Shown one piece after another: positions 11,301-19,901 of a DNA stretch of 64,000 nucleotides. This DNA is from Halorussus caseinilyticus (GTDB lineage: Archaea > Halobacteriota > Halobacteria > Halobacteriales > Haladaptataceae). How positions within the stretch are numbered: position 1 is the first letter of the stretch; each line of letters starts with the position of its first letter. The translations under genes were made by a program, and so were the position numbers. Location of the stretch: contig NZ_CP119813.1 in assembly GCF_029338395.1 (NCBI RefSeq), positions 62,001-126,000 on the forward strand, in the 5' to 3' direction. The notes below the pieces were generated by a model. That model made no database searches. It was given only the letters and a program-made list of their open reading frames with translations, and had not been told where the DNA came from.

Positions 11301-11995
11301 ATGAAAGCGAGTTGGAAGAGAGATTCCCCCAAACGTACGAAATACTATCGCAATACAAACAACGATTATTGGAACGAAAGGACTCTAGAGAGACATTCGA
11401 AGAAAAAGGATACCCCTGGTATTCGATGGCCAGAGTTGGTGAGCCGACAGACTTCGAAAATACAAAAATCGTAACGGGATCGATGATCGCCCATCGCCAG
11501 TTTGCGATTGATACGGACGAATACATTGTTGCAACTGGGTCTGGAAACGCCCGCGCAATCACGCTCGGAGACCTCGACCAATACTACACACTAGGATTCC
11601 TCAATGCTGAGCCAGTCTTCAAATATATGAAGCCGCTTTGCCCACCTAAGCAGAACGGCTATTTCGAGATCTCTATTGAAGTGGCATCAGACCTACCATA
11701 TATCGATTTTGATCTCAATTCAGATCTCTACACTGCAGTCTGTATGATCGTAGACCAACTCGATGTTTCAGAAATAAAGACCATAGTCACTGACGAGGGG
11801 GTTTCAAGTTTATTAACAGCTGATAAGAAGTCGACTGCGACCCATCTGATCCGGGCAGTCGGCGAGGTCCTGTCAGCCAATTACGATCAATACAGTGCGA
11901 GCGATAGAGCAGATTTAGAGGTTATTGTGAATCATTGTGTTGGCGAATTATTTAATCTAAGTGAGGACGATCTCACTGCACTGGAACGAATTTGA
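8309..11995 (+). CDS. Second Eco57I/PglX-like adenine DNA methyltransferase
   Basis: 1228-residue full-length paralogue of the methyltransferase at the left edge. It has the helical region VMDRIIFTYFLQEK, LGAVYTPEEVT, the SAM motif DPAVGSGAFLLAAQ (near 9562-9600) and catalytic NPPY near 10523-10534. Between motifs it carries an extra alpha/beta insert (about residues 600-690) that I cannot name. The specificity region lies C-terminal. It starts 38 bp after the HEPN-type gene and shares its low GC and AT-ending codons, so the pair probably arrived together. With its own specificity region it may be a single-chain type IIG-like enzyme or a PglX-type modifier, but no separate nuclease motif is evident at the N-terminus. 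Confidence 0.85.
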   Translation: MSRDRILASDITQWSSLDDIKNTFVDKRELTDVSEEVESHVPVLKVTERNYFKLLEADPGEELYDYRQETSRRDFTVLVASHDYEKFMFITRDAMSGAGGVRHRRKTIYKDQFDDDLGDKRTILNKLNDIQSGGIAPFFEIYETRKVVNEFYREYRNHLDNLADSVPNSLDIPEAEQREFAQAVMDRIIFTYFLQEKGALSHPSDTDEYFESRILSFKRSESDLYQDFLEPLFFDLLAVPTGEREIDEERFGEVPYLNGSLFTPTEIEEEHNTIRIGEDTTAGNDLIEDYINFLGDWNWHLDETSDADDSAAITPDILGFIFEKSVNKDGLGAVYTPEEVTRYISNKSLNDRVLAGLNAQIDGEGYNSIDNLFGLVDDGEEQVFTSAGLSIQLGDLAAINLDHIEVLYFDVLPNLTILDPAVGSGAFLLAAQEALLDIYITCLAVFDNYPRQEELSSRARDEIQTSSGTSTRLRLKRSIIINNLYGVDIDPGAVEVCKLRLYLSMISDLNQGTSEIEALPNIDFNIRQGNSLFGISDAELLTSDDNDETTQQSIFSYKLKDKIDSYANKIEEFRNNEGTAADARSKIQEQHDKVQPTINSIYAGTIDQRIREEISSVDDVNQYLSDDSIDSVKLIIGFDGSPPEEAKETISDLGGRFYGAKTAHIEIETKQLRAGPHNTAIQLAEDHGFRYMKIERPMTAADLSSQYDLFHWAFEFPNVFGFGESNSGSSGFDLILENPPYISSRQLSTAESELHAELYSTVEGTGCDIFVPFIERSYDLLSDLGEFGVITSRQFMAADYGVGLRDTIADNYPLREAIDFTNYSPFEEVDAYTVILRMSTMDTDSVMCGSVRSARGVEEVRRGIRTSRPETIEGVHSFSLDPDSLSRDRWLILSEDELSAREQMESRSASTLVSDDHPGVDVRSPYKTGRDKILKGEIVSESETEYIIETKTYTTTVEQAAWRRLVRNENVDTWTIEEPTTVVFFPYKRVNDEYVLLNESELEERFPQTYEILSQYKQRLLERKDSRETFEEKGYPWYSMARVGEPTDFENTKIVTGSMIAHRQFAIDTDEYIVATGSGNARAITLGDLDQYYTLGFLNAEPVFKYMKPLCPPKQNGYFEISIEVASDLPYIDFDLNSDLYTAVCMIVDQLDVSEIKTIVTDEGVSSLLTADKKSTATHLIRAVGEVLSANYDQYSASDRADLEVIVNHCVGELFNLSEDDLTALERI

Positions 11996-12240
11996 CTGCG
12001 AAATAATTCCGGAACTCTCAGACCACCCATGAAATGAATACAGAAACTGGTCGGTAGGAGTTGATATTCTCGCGTTTACTGCAAACACAGATCATTTTGT
12101 GAGCTCTACAAAATTTTCTATATGCGATCGAGGAGGTCCTGGAGCTGGATAGTGTACTCCAACTGGATCTGGATGAGGTCGGGACAGAGCTACGGGGTAA
12201 GCTCTGGATCACCCCGCGGTGCAGCTTCCAAGGTTGCAAG

Positions 12241-12742
12241 TCAGTTCCCGGATTTTTCGTCTCGTTTTTCGATGAGGTCCATGCTCCGTAGCCAGTTCGC
12301 CCGCTGCTTCGCCATATCTGTCTCTCCGCGACTCCACCCTAACTCAGGGTGGGTATCCAACTGTTGGTCGCTAATCTCCATGATCGTCATCGGCCCAGCA
12401 GACAACGCGTACAACAGACTCCGAAGCCCGACGTTGCGCTCACACATGATACGGAGGAGCGTCGACACATCCTGCTGCTGAACGTACTCACGGCCAGCCT
12501 CCCCCCAGCAGCCAGTACTCCTCGTCTTCCCGAAGGAATCCGACCTTCCTCAAATATCGGACTCGCCGCATAATTGATTTCTGTCTTGATACGTTCGAGA
12601 ACGTCCCTCGATGCCACCCGATGAGTTCATCCGTTGATGGTTGATGAGCTTGAACGAACTCCAGAATCAAGTCTAACGTCTCGACGTAGTGAGTCCCGCC
12701 GCCGAACATTGGGACGATACTGCGGAGTCGCTCCGGAGGCAT
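12241..12742 (-). pseudogene. Winged-helix DNA-binding protein, one frameshift
   Basis: Two minus-strand open frames, 12488-12742 and 12241-12468, join into one protein of about 165 residues if one base is removed in the C6 run near 12511. The joined sequence reads YWLLGEAGREYVQQ, the usual end of a winged-helix domain, then a second helical domain with LTIMEISD-like spacing and KQRANWLRSMDLIE. Haloarchaeal winged-helix proteins of this layout are regulators or DNA-recognition halves of nucleases. It lies directly downstream of the PD-(D/E)XK gene on the same strand, which would fit a restriction pair. The break lies in a homopolymer, so a sequencing error is as likely as real inactivation. 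Confidence 0.5.
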
Positions 12743-12841
12743 ACCGGAGTTGTGTTAGAGCCTGATCAAGATATTTTCGTTGTCAAAGCAAGCATAAACA
12801 CGAAATTATGTTCTTTCTCGTTGGTGGAATAGTCACTAGAA

Positions 12842-13953
12842 CTAGAAATCTGAGAGCGACCGCTGGCGCTCGTAATCATATGGCTCGGTCAATACACCTC
12901 GAATTGCTGAATAGTCATGCTGGGCGTGTCGGTTTTCCTCAATGGCCTTATCGACGATTCTTGCTCGGAACCGCTCGTATTCAGGTGACGTCAACAAGTC
13001 ATCCATATCGACCGTCTGCAACTCCCCATGCCGGGCGAAATAGATCCCGACCTGTGACACCTCCGGGTACTTGCCATCCCATCCCTCCTTTCCATAGGTT
13101 CGTCCCTCAACCTCATACAGCTCCCGCTGGATATCCACCAACATATAGTATAACAACAACTGTCGCCAGAATGCTGGCGTAAAGTTTCCCTTCTCAGTTG
13201 TTTTGATATCAACTAACAGATCATCAATGATGAAATCACCCTCCCCAGGCAGGATGTGTTGGTGCATCCCAAAGCGTGGATTCTCTATGAGGTGCTCGCC
13301 GTCGGTCCAGGCTTGTTCACGGAACAATTGAAACAGACTCGCCATCTCGTCGCGTAGCTCGTCCTCAATCGCGGCGCGATCGACCCACGAGGTAACCACT
13401 TCGTCTGGCTGCCAACCAGCGTTCAGCAAGGCCGCTTTTACCACCCCCTCAGTATTCATTCCTGTCTCGATGAACTGCTCAACAACCGTCCGAAGCTCCT
13501 CATCATATCGCCAGGTGAGTGGGCTTGGACGTGGTCGCCAGTCTGCCCGATTCTCCAACTGTTCTTCCCACTCCTCTCGATTTGAGGCACGATTGTTCTC
13601 GTCCTCCCAAACGAACCCATCAAAACGGAGACTCGAACTGGCGGGTTCTCCGTTGAATTCCATTCGTATTGGTATTGGAAGTCACTCGTGTCTCGACCCC
13701 ATCGCTCAGCACGGTCCAAAATCTCCGAACCGTCCGTATACGCAGGATGGTTCGGACGGATAATAGAATCACACTGGCGGTACAACCAGACGCGACAGAG
13801 GAATTCGACACAGTTGCCTACCAAGCGATGGCTATAACCATTATTTGAGATTTGCAAGTCCGTCTCAACGTCTTGGCCGGGATTCGGATAGCTCGAATCT
13901 ATCTCGCTACGAACATCGTCGAATGAGATGAACGAAGTTACTCCAGTAACCAT
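12842..13953 (-). pseudogene. PD-(D/E)XK nuclease-like protein, one frameshift
   Basis: The start is read from ATG at 13953; this frame holds about 105 residues and is continued from about 13655 to 12842 in another frame. The second part contains a PD-(D/E)XK signature: GEGDFIIDDLLVDIKTT, that is acidic residue, GD, DD, then D-I-K, followed by FWRQLLLYYMLVD, the typical helix after the catalytic strand. This fold is used by restriction and Cas4/RecB-like nucleases. The reconstructed length is about 370 residues. The alternative is that the second part is a separate gene from ATG 13663, but a TGA lies just upstream in that frame and the first frame continues as low-complexity sequence, so one broken gene is more likely. 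Confidence 0.55.
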
Positions 13954-14165
13954 GACCGGTAAGAAGTATCCTCGGCTACGTGAAAATAATCTTGTTATTG
14001 GAATCTAATCTCGGGGTGACGGAATGTGGTGAGTTCTAAACTGCGTCTAGGCTCGTGGCATTGGCGAGTCGCAGTAAGCAAGTAGATTAGCATTCCGTAG
14101 TAACGTGGACTGCGTGACTCATTTAGTTACAGTTAGTGGACGCTGCGTCACTCCGAAGGAGTTTG

Positions 14166-15161
14166 CTAAGAGCTGTTCTTGAAGCCGTGGAGTTCTCGAT
14201 GTTTCGCTATGAACCGCTGGTCTGGCCGAAATCGTTCATCGGACGGAAGCCGGACTCTCTTTCCTTCGAGTTGTTTGAACTCGTGGTAGCCATTCCGGTC
14301 AGGGCAGTCCCGGACGAGAATTGTGTAGTCGTCTGCAAGTGAGAGCCAACCGGAGTCAAATGCCCAGTGGTGAAGCCGACAGAGCGCTATGCCGTTTCGG
14401 ATATCATCACGCCCGTTCTGTTCCTTCGGATAGATGTGGGCTGCTTCGACCTCCGGCCGTCCGTCAGGGGTTTCTCGACTCTGTCCACACATCGCGCACG
14501 TATCGTCGTACGCTTCTTTGACGAGTCGTGCGAACGCTGCGTCCCGGGCCAGCTGTCGACGTTCTGTGAACTCGTCTTCAGCTTCGGTGAGCCGGGGTTC
14601 ACCAGCAACGGCTTGCTTCAATTCGGTCTGTGCGTTCTCAATCTCCGCCTCAGATGGCTCATCCGAGCCTTCGTCGAATATGGCGGCTTCGACAGAGCCG
14701 TAGTCGTCTACCAACCCTGCAACGCGCTGGTCGGCGACGCGAGTGAAGCCTTGCACGACTGGCCGCCCCTTGTACCCAAGCAGGTTCCAGATATGCTCAA
14801 TAGCGAGGACGTCCGTGGTGAAGTCCTCGATGGTGAAGATATGCCTACTCCGCGGTTCGTTCCAGAGGAGTCGCCCCACGTCCGAGTTTTCGAAGGTGCG
14901 TCGCACGCGTCCACCTGCGATGAACTCCCCGTCGTGATAGAATAAGACGGAATCACCGGATGTCATCTGATCGATTGCGGTCTGTTTCTTACTCGCGTCT
15001 GTCTCGGTTGTCCCCCAAATTCTGCGTTCCGTCAACCCCTCCAATTGCGGTGGCACGTCCTCGTAAGCCGTGAGATTGACTGGCGATTCAACAGAGCGTC
15101 TGAACTCGTCTCGCCACTCGTCGTTCACCGGAATAAGGTATAGTCCACTAGTGTCGTTCAC
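14166..15161 (-). CDS. HNH endonuclease with N-terminal EVE-like domain
   Basis: 331 residues from a GTG start. The C-terminal part (about residues 230-300) is an HNH nuclease with two zinc-type cysteine pairs: CAMCG, then EAAHIYP (catalytic His), NGIALC and LHHWAFD. The N-terminal 130 residues (SVLFYHDGEFIAGGRV, RHIFTIEDF) resemble the EVE/PUA-type modified-base reader found fused to HNH nucleases in type IV-like restriction. The likely role is cleavage of foreign DNA bearing modified bases. It stands alone between the broken nuclease pair and the PH-domain pseudogene, with about 200 bp on its 3' side that show no gene. Confidence 0.8.
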   Translation of the reverse strand: MNDTSGLYLIPVNDEWRDEFRRSVESPVNLTAYEDVPPQLEGLTERRIWGTTETDASKKQTAIDQMTSGDSVLFYHDGEFIAGGRVRRTFENSDVGRLLWNEPRSRHIFTIEDFTTDVLAIEHIWNLLGYKGRPVVQGFTRVADQRVAGLVDDYGSVEAAIFDEGSDEPSEAEIENAQTELKQAVAGEPRLTEAEDEFTERRQLARDAAFARLVKEAYDDTCAMCGQSRETPDGRPEVEAAHIYPKEQNGRDDIRNGIALCRLHHWAFDSGWLSLADDYTILVRDCPDRNGYHEFKQLEGKRVRLPSDERFRPDQRFIAKHRELHGFKNSS

Positions 15162-15314
15162 TAAGCGGTTCGTTTGTCAGTATTCCATTGTGAAGATTTC
15201 CTTTCTAAACGTCGTCTCCTGACCTGGATCGTCTCATGGTCGTTCTATGACGACAGGCAGGGTCATTGAGGATAATACCGCGACAGAATCGTTAGAGTGT
15301 CTCGCTACTCTGTA

Positions 15315-15961
15315 TTACTCGGAATCAATTTTCCACTGAGTGGGCAAGTACCAGAGGATTACCTCGAGATCGGTTCCTTTCGAGATCTCGACCGAGAGAT
15401 TCGACCCACCCGAAACGTGTAGTTCGAGGACCTGTGGCCGACGGAAGAGAGTGCCCAATATAATCAGGACTCCAATTAGGATTGGAAGCGTAATAATTCC
15501 GATTGCCAGCGCCTGAAGATCGATTTTCCGTCCGTATTCGATGGACGTGATATTCTCGAGAGGGACCTCTCAGAATCCGAGACCACCCGCTATCTTATCG
15601 TACTTGATGAGCCGTTCGTTTGTTACGTACCAGTGGCTCTCACCGTATCCAAGAAGCGACTTCAACCACGGAATCAGCCCGGACGATCGGTGTTTGAAGG
15701 AATACGATACCTCCTCGCCCTCGACGTGATGCGAGCACTCCGCGACCTCGTCGGTCACCAGCGTCGGCCCGTCGCCGTGGTCGAGGAGGACGTCGGCTGT
15801 ACCGAGTTGTCCTCGAACTGTTGGAGGTGAAGGACCTCGGCGTCGAGGAGAGGCCCGTCCGTGGCTTCGACTTCTTCGTAGTCCGACTCGGGGGCTGAGA
15901 GGAGTCGCCGATACGCGCTCATGATGCGAGTACGCGTTTCGTCGGTCAGGACGCGATCCAT
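15315..15961 (-). pseudogene. PH-domain (bPH2-type) membrane protein, broken twice
   Basis: Starting from ATG at 15961, the frame runs to about 15785 (ending in ...LLDAEVLHLQQFEDN), shifts into the frame TADVLLDHGDGPTLVTDEVAE, and then meets an in-frame TGA at 15570-15572. Translation beyond the TGA continues sensibly (EVPLENITSIEYGRKID) into a hydrophobic segment (ALAIGIITLPILIGVLIIL) and a final beta region, ending at 15315. WYVTNERLIKYDKIAGGLGF followed by ENITSIEYG is the standard bacterial PH-domain pattern. With one frameshift and one nonsense codon it is the best-supported true pseudogene in the window. Confidence 0.6.
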
Positions 15962-16073
15962 CGGAAAGACGGAGTCAATTTCGGTCACGAGTAAGAGCGC
16001 GGAGGGAGGGGTAAGAAGGTCAGCCGTGGACGAAGTAGAAGTGAAAGTGAAGAAATTCCCTCTCAGAGAGTGT

Positions 16074-16679
16074 CTACTTGTTATCCCTACCTGACGAGAG
16101 TGAGTCAATAGGGGTTTTTACTTCCTTCTTAAGCATCTCTTCGGCTTCGTTGAATCGGTCGTTATACTCCGCTAAATCGAACTCTCGGTAGTCAACATTT
16201 TCAGGCTGTTTGACTGCCCGAGACAGATATGGATTGGTGTCGTGCAATATATTAAAAACATCAAGTAGGATTTCGTGCTGGGATTCGTCAAGAAAAATGG
16301 AGACACGGTCAACCGTACTCTTGTACTCGAAGTACAAATCAATCGCATCCTGATGATCTTCTTCGGAAATACCGCCGTGTCCAGCCTTATCGGCAATGCG
16401 TTTGTAAGTTCTACGCGTCTCCTCAAGAGTAGAATGCGTCTGAATAAGTGATTCTACTTTTTTGTCCAGATAGTACTCTGCTCGTCTTCTGGCGTCTTCT
16501 GATTGAATTTGAGCCTCTAATCGCTCTTCTTGCGCTTGCAGTCTTTTATCTAGTTGGTCACGCTGAGCAGATACTTGCTTCTCAGTACTTTTGAGGTTGA
16601 ACCACCCCGCAACAAGATATCCTGCGACTGAACCGCCAACTCCAAATAACCCGCTCAAAATGACTGCCTCGGAAACCAT
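16074..16679 (-). CDS. Membrane-anchored coiled-coil protein, unknown function
   Basis: 201 residues. An N-terminal transmembrane segment (ILSGLFGVGGSVAGYLVAGWF, with small residues throughout) is followed by a long charged coiled coil (residues about 30-75, heptads rich in Q, E, K and R) and a helical C-terminal region. It is not a family I recognise. The architecture resembles bacterial proteins with one membrane anchor and a cytoplasmic helical sensor. It lies upstream of the PH-domain pseudogene on the same strand. GC is lower than average, suggesting recent transfer. Confidence 0.65.
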   Translation of the reverse strand: MVSEAVILSGLFGVGGSVAGYLVAGWFNLKSTEKQVSAQRDQLDKRLQAQEERLEAQIQSEDARRRAEYYLDKKVESLIQTHSTLEETRRTYKRIADKAGHGGISEEDHQDAIDLYFEYKSTVDRVSIFLDESQHEILLDVFNILHDTNPYLSRAVKQPENVDYREFDLAEYNDRFNEAEEMLKKEVKTPIDSLSSGRDNK

Positions 16680-16844
16680 AAGATGGCTTCATAAGGGAGA
16701 GGTAATAAATGGTCAGTAAGGGCAGATTAGTTCTCATCGGCTAGAGCCCAAGTCATTCAGGGTCTATAACTTCTCCAACTCTACACACGCGGTCACACAC
16801 CCACAAACACGCGGTCAGACGCGCTCAGGAATCGACGCCCAGAA

Positions 16845-17002
16845 TTGCACACGCCGTGCGCTGGCCACGTGTGCAAAATGCTTCGCGTTCGACCGCGACC
16901 GCGCTCGCTCACTCATCCCGATCACGCCGTAGACGTGCTCCTTTATATACGAACTCCTGCTCAGTAACCGCAGAAAACTAGGTCACGGTGGTACGTGTGC
17001 AA
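16845..17002. repeat. Inverted repeat TTGCACACG/CGTGTGCAA with a third copy
   Basis: TTGCACACG at 16845-16853 is mirrored by CGTGTGCAA at 16868-16876, and CGTGTGCAA recurs at 16994-17002. They sit in a 600-bp stretch (16680-17280) in which I see no convincing gene. A TTTATATA promoter-like stretch lies near 16941. The repeats could be a regulator binding site or remnants of a replication region; neither is supported further. Confidence 0.35.
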
Positions 17003-17280
17003 TTTCATGCGCCTCAGGATGACCTATTCGCGCGAGCGTCGATTCGAAATTGGCGTGTCACACGGGAATTAGTAATACCGACTGCAGCCGCCGATATAGA
17101 CTCGGACGCCACCGCCTTTGAGGTCGTGCTCGACCTATCACCGCCAACGCACTCCAGTCCATGACCGAGGTGTTGGTCACGAACTCGTACTTAGTACCAG
17201 TCACTGGCCGCTAGAAGGCTGAAATCAGTAGGTGGCAAAGATATAGTCAAAGACTGAACAGGGTCACAAAGCCACCTGCC

Positions 17281-17436
17281 TCAGGGTAGTTCGTATTCGA
17301 CGACTTCTGTCGGGCCACAGTATGGACAGGAGTCTGTCTGCGAGTCGACGGTTGTCCCACAGTACCGGCACTCATAGACGGTCGTTGATTTAGTCTGCCT
17401 TGTGAAGAGACGGTGTAGCAGCTGAGGAACGCTCAT
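17281..17436 (-). CDS. Small zinc-ribbon protein
   Basis: 51 residues from ATG 17436. The C-terminal half has two CxxC knuckles (YECRYCG and DSCPYCG), a zinc ribbon of the rubredoxin-like kind widespread in haloarchaeal small proteins, ending in EVVEYELP. The start overlaps the stop of the preceding gene as ATGA, so the two are translationally coupled. This is why I prefer the short start over the longer in-frame one at 17514. Function unknown; probably nucleic-acid or protein binding. Confidence 0.6.
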   Translation of the reverse strand: MSVPQLLHRLFTRQTKSTTVYECRYCGTTVDSQTDSCPYCGPTEVVEYELP

Positions 17437-17663
17437 CGACGTGGCGGCCTCCACGTTGAGTGCTGGCGTTCCGGCGACGCCTCGCCCCATGAGCGTGGGA
17501 TGACGCCACAGCATTCAATCACGTCGGCGTACTCTCGTAGGAGGCCGACGAGTACGAGTTCGGGGACACCGGCTTGCGCTTGTCGGAGTAACCAGCGTTC
17601 GAGGTCGTGTTCAACTGCATCGATACGACTCTGGCCGAACGAATGTCGAGTATTCTCAGTCAT
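17433..17663 (-). CDS. Small haloarchaeal protein, unknown function
   Basis: 76 residues from ATG 17663 (MTENTRHSFG), acidic and helical (RIDAVEHDLERWLLRQAQ, then VLVGLLREYADVIE). It is coupled to the following zinc-ribbon gene by an ATGA overlap at 17433-17436. Just upstream is the DUF6735-like gene, so all three minus-strand genes probably form one short operon. I recognise the pattern from haloarchaeal plasmids but no function is known. Confidence 0.5.
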   Translation of the reverse strand: MTENTRHSFGQSRIDAVEHDLERWLLRQAQAGVPELVLVGLLREYADVIECCGVIPRSWGEASPERQHSTWRPPRR

Positions 17664-17738
17664 TGGTGTGACGCGACCCACGAGGTCGCGCCTGCACCCC
17701 TTGCAGGCGCACCAGAAACTCCCCCTGTGCGCCACACC

Positions 17739-18365
17739 TCACAACACGCCGTTGAGGGGACCGATGACCGCTATCTCGCCAGGACTCCACGTCCGGAGTT
17801 TCTCGACGATGTACGCCCGTGCCTCCCCGGGCGTGAGTTCACCGTCGTCAACGCGGTCACCGATGACATCTTTCAACGCTTGGAATTGGCCGTGGCTGTA
17901 CTCCTCGTCGACAGGTTCGCCGTCCCGCCAACTGACGGACTGGAGGACACCATTCCCTGTCGTCTCCGAGGACTCGACGGTCTCGCAGTCGTACTCAAGG
18001 CCAAGCCACCGGGTTCGGTACGCCGTCACTTCGAAGTCCTGTGAGACCACGTAGAAGGCTTCGTGGTGGAGATAGTCAAGATACTCCGAGCAGACTTCGT
18101 CCAGCGAGACACCCACGGCAATCGGGTCTGGGTTGACTGGTGTCTGTGACTGTCGGTCCACGGCGTATGCGTCCGCGGTCGTCTCCGTGCTCGATTGCAG
18201 GGCTTCGAAGTGGTCGTGAGCCCATTGGGTTGGGTGGTCACCACCGAAGGGCGTCTCTGACGTGAGTTGGTGTTTCAGCTGGTAGTCGAGGGCTCCGTTG
18301 TGCGAGTAGTGGAGGGTGTGCGATGCGTTTGGTCGTTCGTAGGCGATGAGTGCGCGATATCCCAT
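17739..18365 (-). CDS. DUF6735-like haloarchaeal protein
   Basis: 208 residues beginning MGYRALIAYERP and followed by LHYSHNGA, the hallmark start of haloarchaeal DUF6735 proteins. It is soluble and acidic, with no membrane segment or known catalytic motif. It is first in a minus-strand group with the two small genes at 17433 and 17281. Its promoter would lie in the AT-rich gap shared with the divergent ATPase gene. Family assignment is from memory of the N-terminal pattern; function is unknown. Confidence 0.65.
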   Translation of the reverse strand: MGYRALIAYERPNASHTLHYSHNGALDYQLKHQLTSETPFGGDHPTQWAHDHFEALQSSTETTADAYAVDRQSQTPVNPDPIAVGVSLDEVCSEYLDYLHHEAFYVVSQDFEVTAYRTRWLGLEYDCETVESSETTGNGVLQSVSWRDGEPVDEEYSHGQFQALKDVIGDRVDDGELTPGEARAYIVEKLRTWSPGEIAVIGPLNGVL

Positions 18366-18501
18366 TCAGAATCAGCGGGCTAATCGGGTGCGCCCGCAGT
18401 CCTGCCGGGCGCACAAAAATCGATAACGGCGCAATAGTAAAATCGTAATTAGTAAAACCGTGATTTAGATAATCGCTAGTATTATCTTCAGTTGGCTCGA
18501 A

Positions 18502-18512
18502 GGAGGGGTATG
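18502..18512 (+). promoter_or_regulatory. Shine-Dalgarno site fixing the ATPase start
   Basis: GGAGGGG at 18502-18508 sits just ahead of ATG 18510. This decides against the in-frame TTG at 18492, which has no such site. Confidence 0.6.
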
Positions 18513-19901
18513 GCTTATCCGCGCTTTGTTAACCGAGAGGACGAACTTGAGATGTTGCACTCACGGTTCGAGAGTGATACCGCAGAATTGCTCGTTGTGT
18601 ATGGACGTCGCCGACTCGGCAAGAGCGCACTCGTTCGTGAAGCAATCGAAGACCGAGATGACGCAATCTACTGGCAGGCGACCGAGGAGACCCCGGAAGT
18701 ACAACTTACGAACTTCATTGAGACTGCCCGTGAGACATTTCCGCTGATTGAGGACATCAAGCGAGACTGGGAAGCACTCCTCCGAGTTCTCGGACGTCAA
18801 AATGCAGTTGTCGTTCTTGACGAATTCCCATATCTTATCGAATCGGATGATACGCTGCCCTCGAAGATTCAGCGTGTGTGGGACATGCACCTCGAAGAAA
18901 CTGAGATAACGCTCGTTCTCGTTGGCTCATCGATCAGTATCATGGAAGAGAAGGTACTGAGTGGTGGAAGTCCACTCTATGGTCGGCGGACAGCCACGAT
19001 TGATTTGCCACCACTCGAACTTGAAGATGCACGCCAATTCTATCCGGAAGACGACCCGGATTCGGTCATTCAGACATGGGGGGTTTTCGGAGGTACTCCG
19101 TACTACTTGCAGGCGCTCACTCCGTCTGCATCACTCACTGAGAACGTGCAATCACATGTGCTCTCAGAACATGGCGTGCTCCATAACGAGCCAGAGTTTC
19201 TGTTACGAACGGAGTTTGGGATTCGTGAGCCTCAGACCTACTACACAATCCTCAGAGCGATCGCCATGGGCAAGCGTGAAGCGAATGAGATTGCTGACTT
19301 CGCTGGCATCGATTCGAACGCACTCGGGTCATACCTCTCGAAGCTCCGGCGACTCCGATTGGTTGAACGAGATATTCCGGTAACGGCGAACCCGAACTCG
19401 ACTCGGAAAAGCCGGTATCGACTGAAAGAACCGTTGTTCCGCTTCTGGTTTCGATACGTCTACGGGCGAGAAGGGAAACTCGCACAACTTGGCGAGGACG
19501 CCTACGAACAACTCGTTGAGACGACGTTCTCGGACTACATGGGATCAATGTTCGAGATCGTCTGCCAGAATCAACTCCCGTCGTTAGTCCCGAAAACATA
19601 TCAGGGGATCGGCTACTGGTGGCACAAACATCATGAACTTGACGTTGTCGGGTTGGCGAGCGACGGGACGCTCGTCGCTGGTGAGTGCAAATACACGACC
19701 CGAGAAATGACAGAAGGCGATTTAGCCGACCTCGAACGAAGTGCAACACACGTCCAGTGGACGCCACCGAACGGCGGGTCGCCCGACTACCACTACTGCT
19801 GTTTCTGTCGGTCTGGCTTCTCAAATGGACTTCAACAGACTGCAGACGAGCGAGATGATGTCTCGCTGTTCACACCCACCGATATCGTAGAATCTAGTTA
19901 A
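18510..19901 (+). CDS. Archaeal-type ATPase with C-terminal DUF234 domain
   Basis: 463-residue STAND/AAA-like ATPase. Walker A is GRRRLGKS at residues 32-39; Walker B is VVVLDEFPYL; a sensor region reads LVGSSISIM. A winged helix follows (NEIADFAGIDSNALGSYLSKLRRLRLVER). The C-terminal DUF234 region has a PD-(D/E)XK-like core (HELDVVGLASDGTLVAGECKY: D, then E-x-K). This family is abundant in archaeal mobile elements and suspected to act in defence or DNA handling, without a proven role. It is transcribed alone, divergently from the DUF6735 group. Confidence 0.85.
   Translation: MAYPRFVNREDELEMLHSRFESDTAELLVVYGRRRLGKSALVREAIEDRDDAIYWQATEETPEVQLTNFIETARETFPLIEDIKRDWEALLRVLGRQNAVVVLDEFPYLIESDDTLPSKIQRVWDMHLEETEITLVLVGSSISIMEEKVLSGGSPLYGRRTATIDLPPLELEDARQFYPEDDPDSVIQTWGVFGGTPYYLQALTPSASLTENVQSHVLSEHGVLHNEPEFLLRTEFGIREPQTYYTILRAIAMGKREANEIADFAGIDSNALGSYLSKLRRLRLVERDIPVTANPNSTRKSRYRLKEPLFRFWFRYVYGREGKLAQLGEDAYEQLVETTFSDYMGSMFEIVCQNQLPSLVPKTYQGIGYWWHKHHELDVVGLASDGTLVAGECKYTTREMTEGDLADLERSATHVQWTPPNGGSPDYHYCCFCRSGFSNGLQQTADERDDVSLFTPTDIVESS

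Noticed and set aside
2-11995. Naming the left cluster as canonical BREX or DISARM
   Set aside because: No pglZ, brxC, drmA or drmB is present in the window and the PLD domain is fused to the helicase, so the name would be a guess.
12001-12240. Plus-strand stretch reading AIEEVLELDSVLQLDLDEVG
   Set aside because: Protein-like for about 30 residues only, without start or family resemblance. Possibly a gene remnant, but not enough to annotate.
17500-18054. Long plus-strand frame opposite the DUF6735-like gene
   Set aside because: It is the complement of well-supported coding sequence and is Ser/Arg/Thr-rich, a typical antisense shadow in high-GC DNA.
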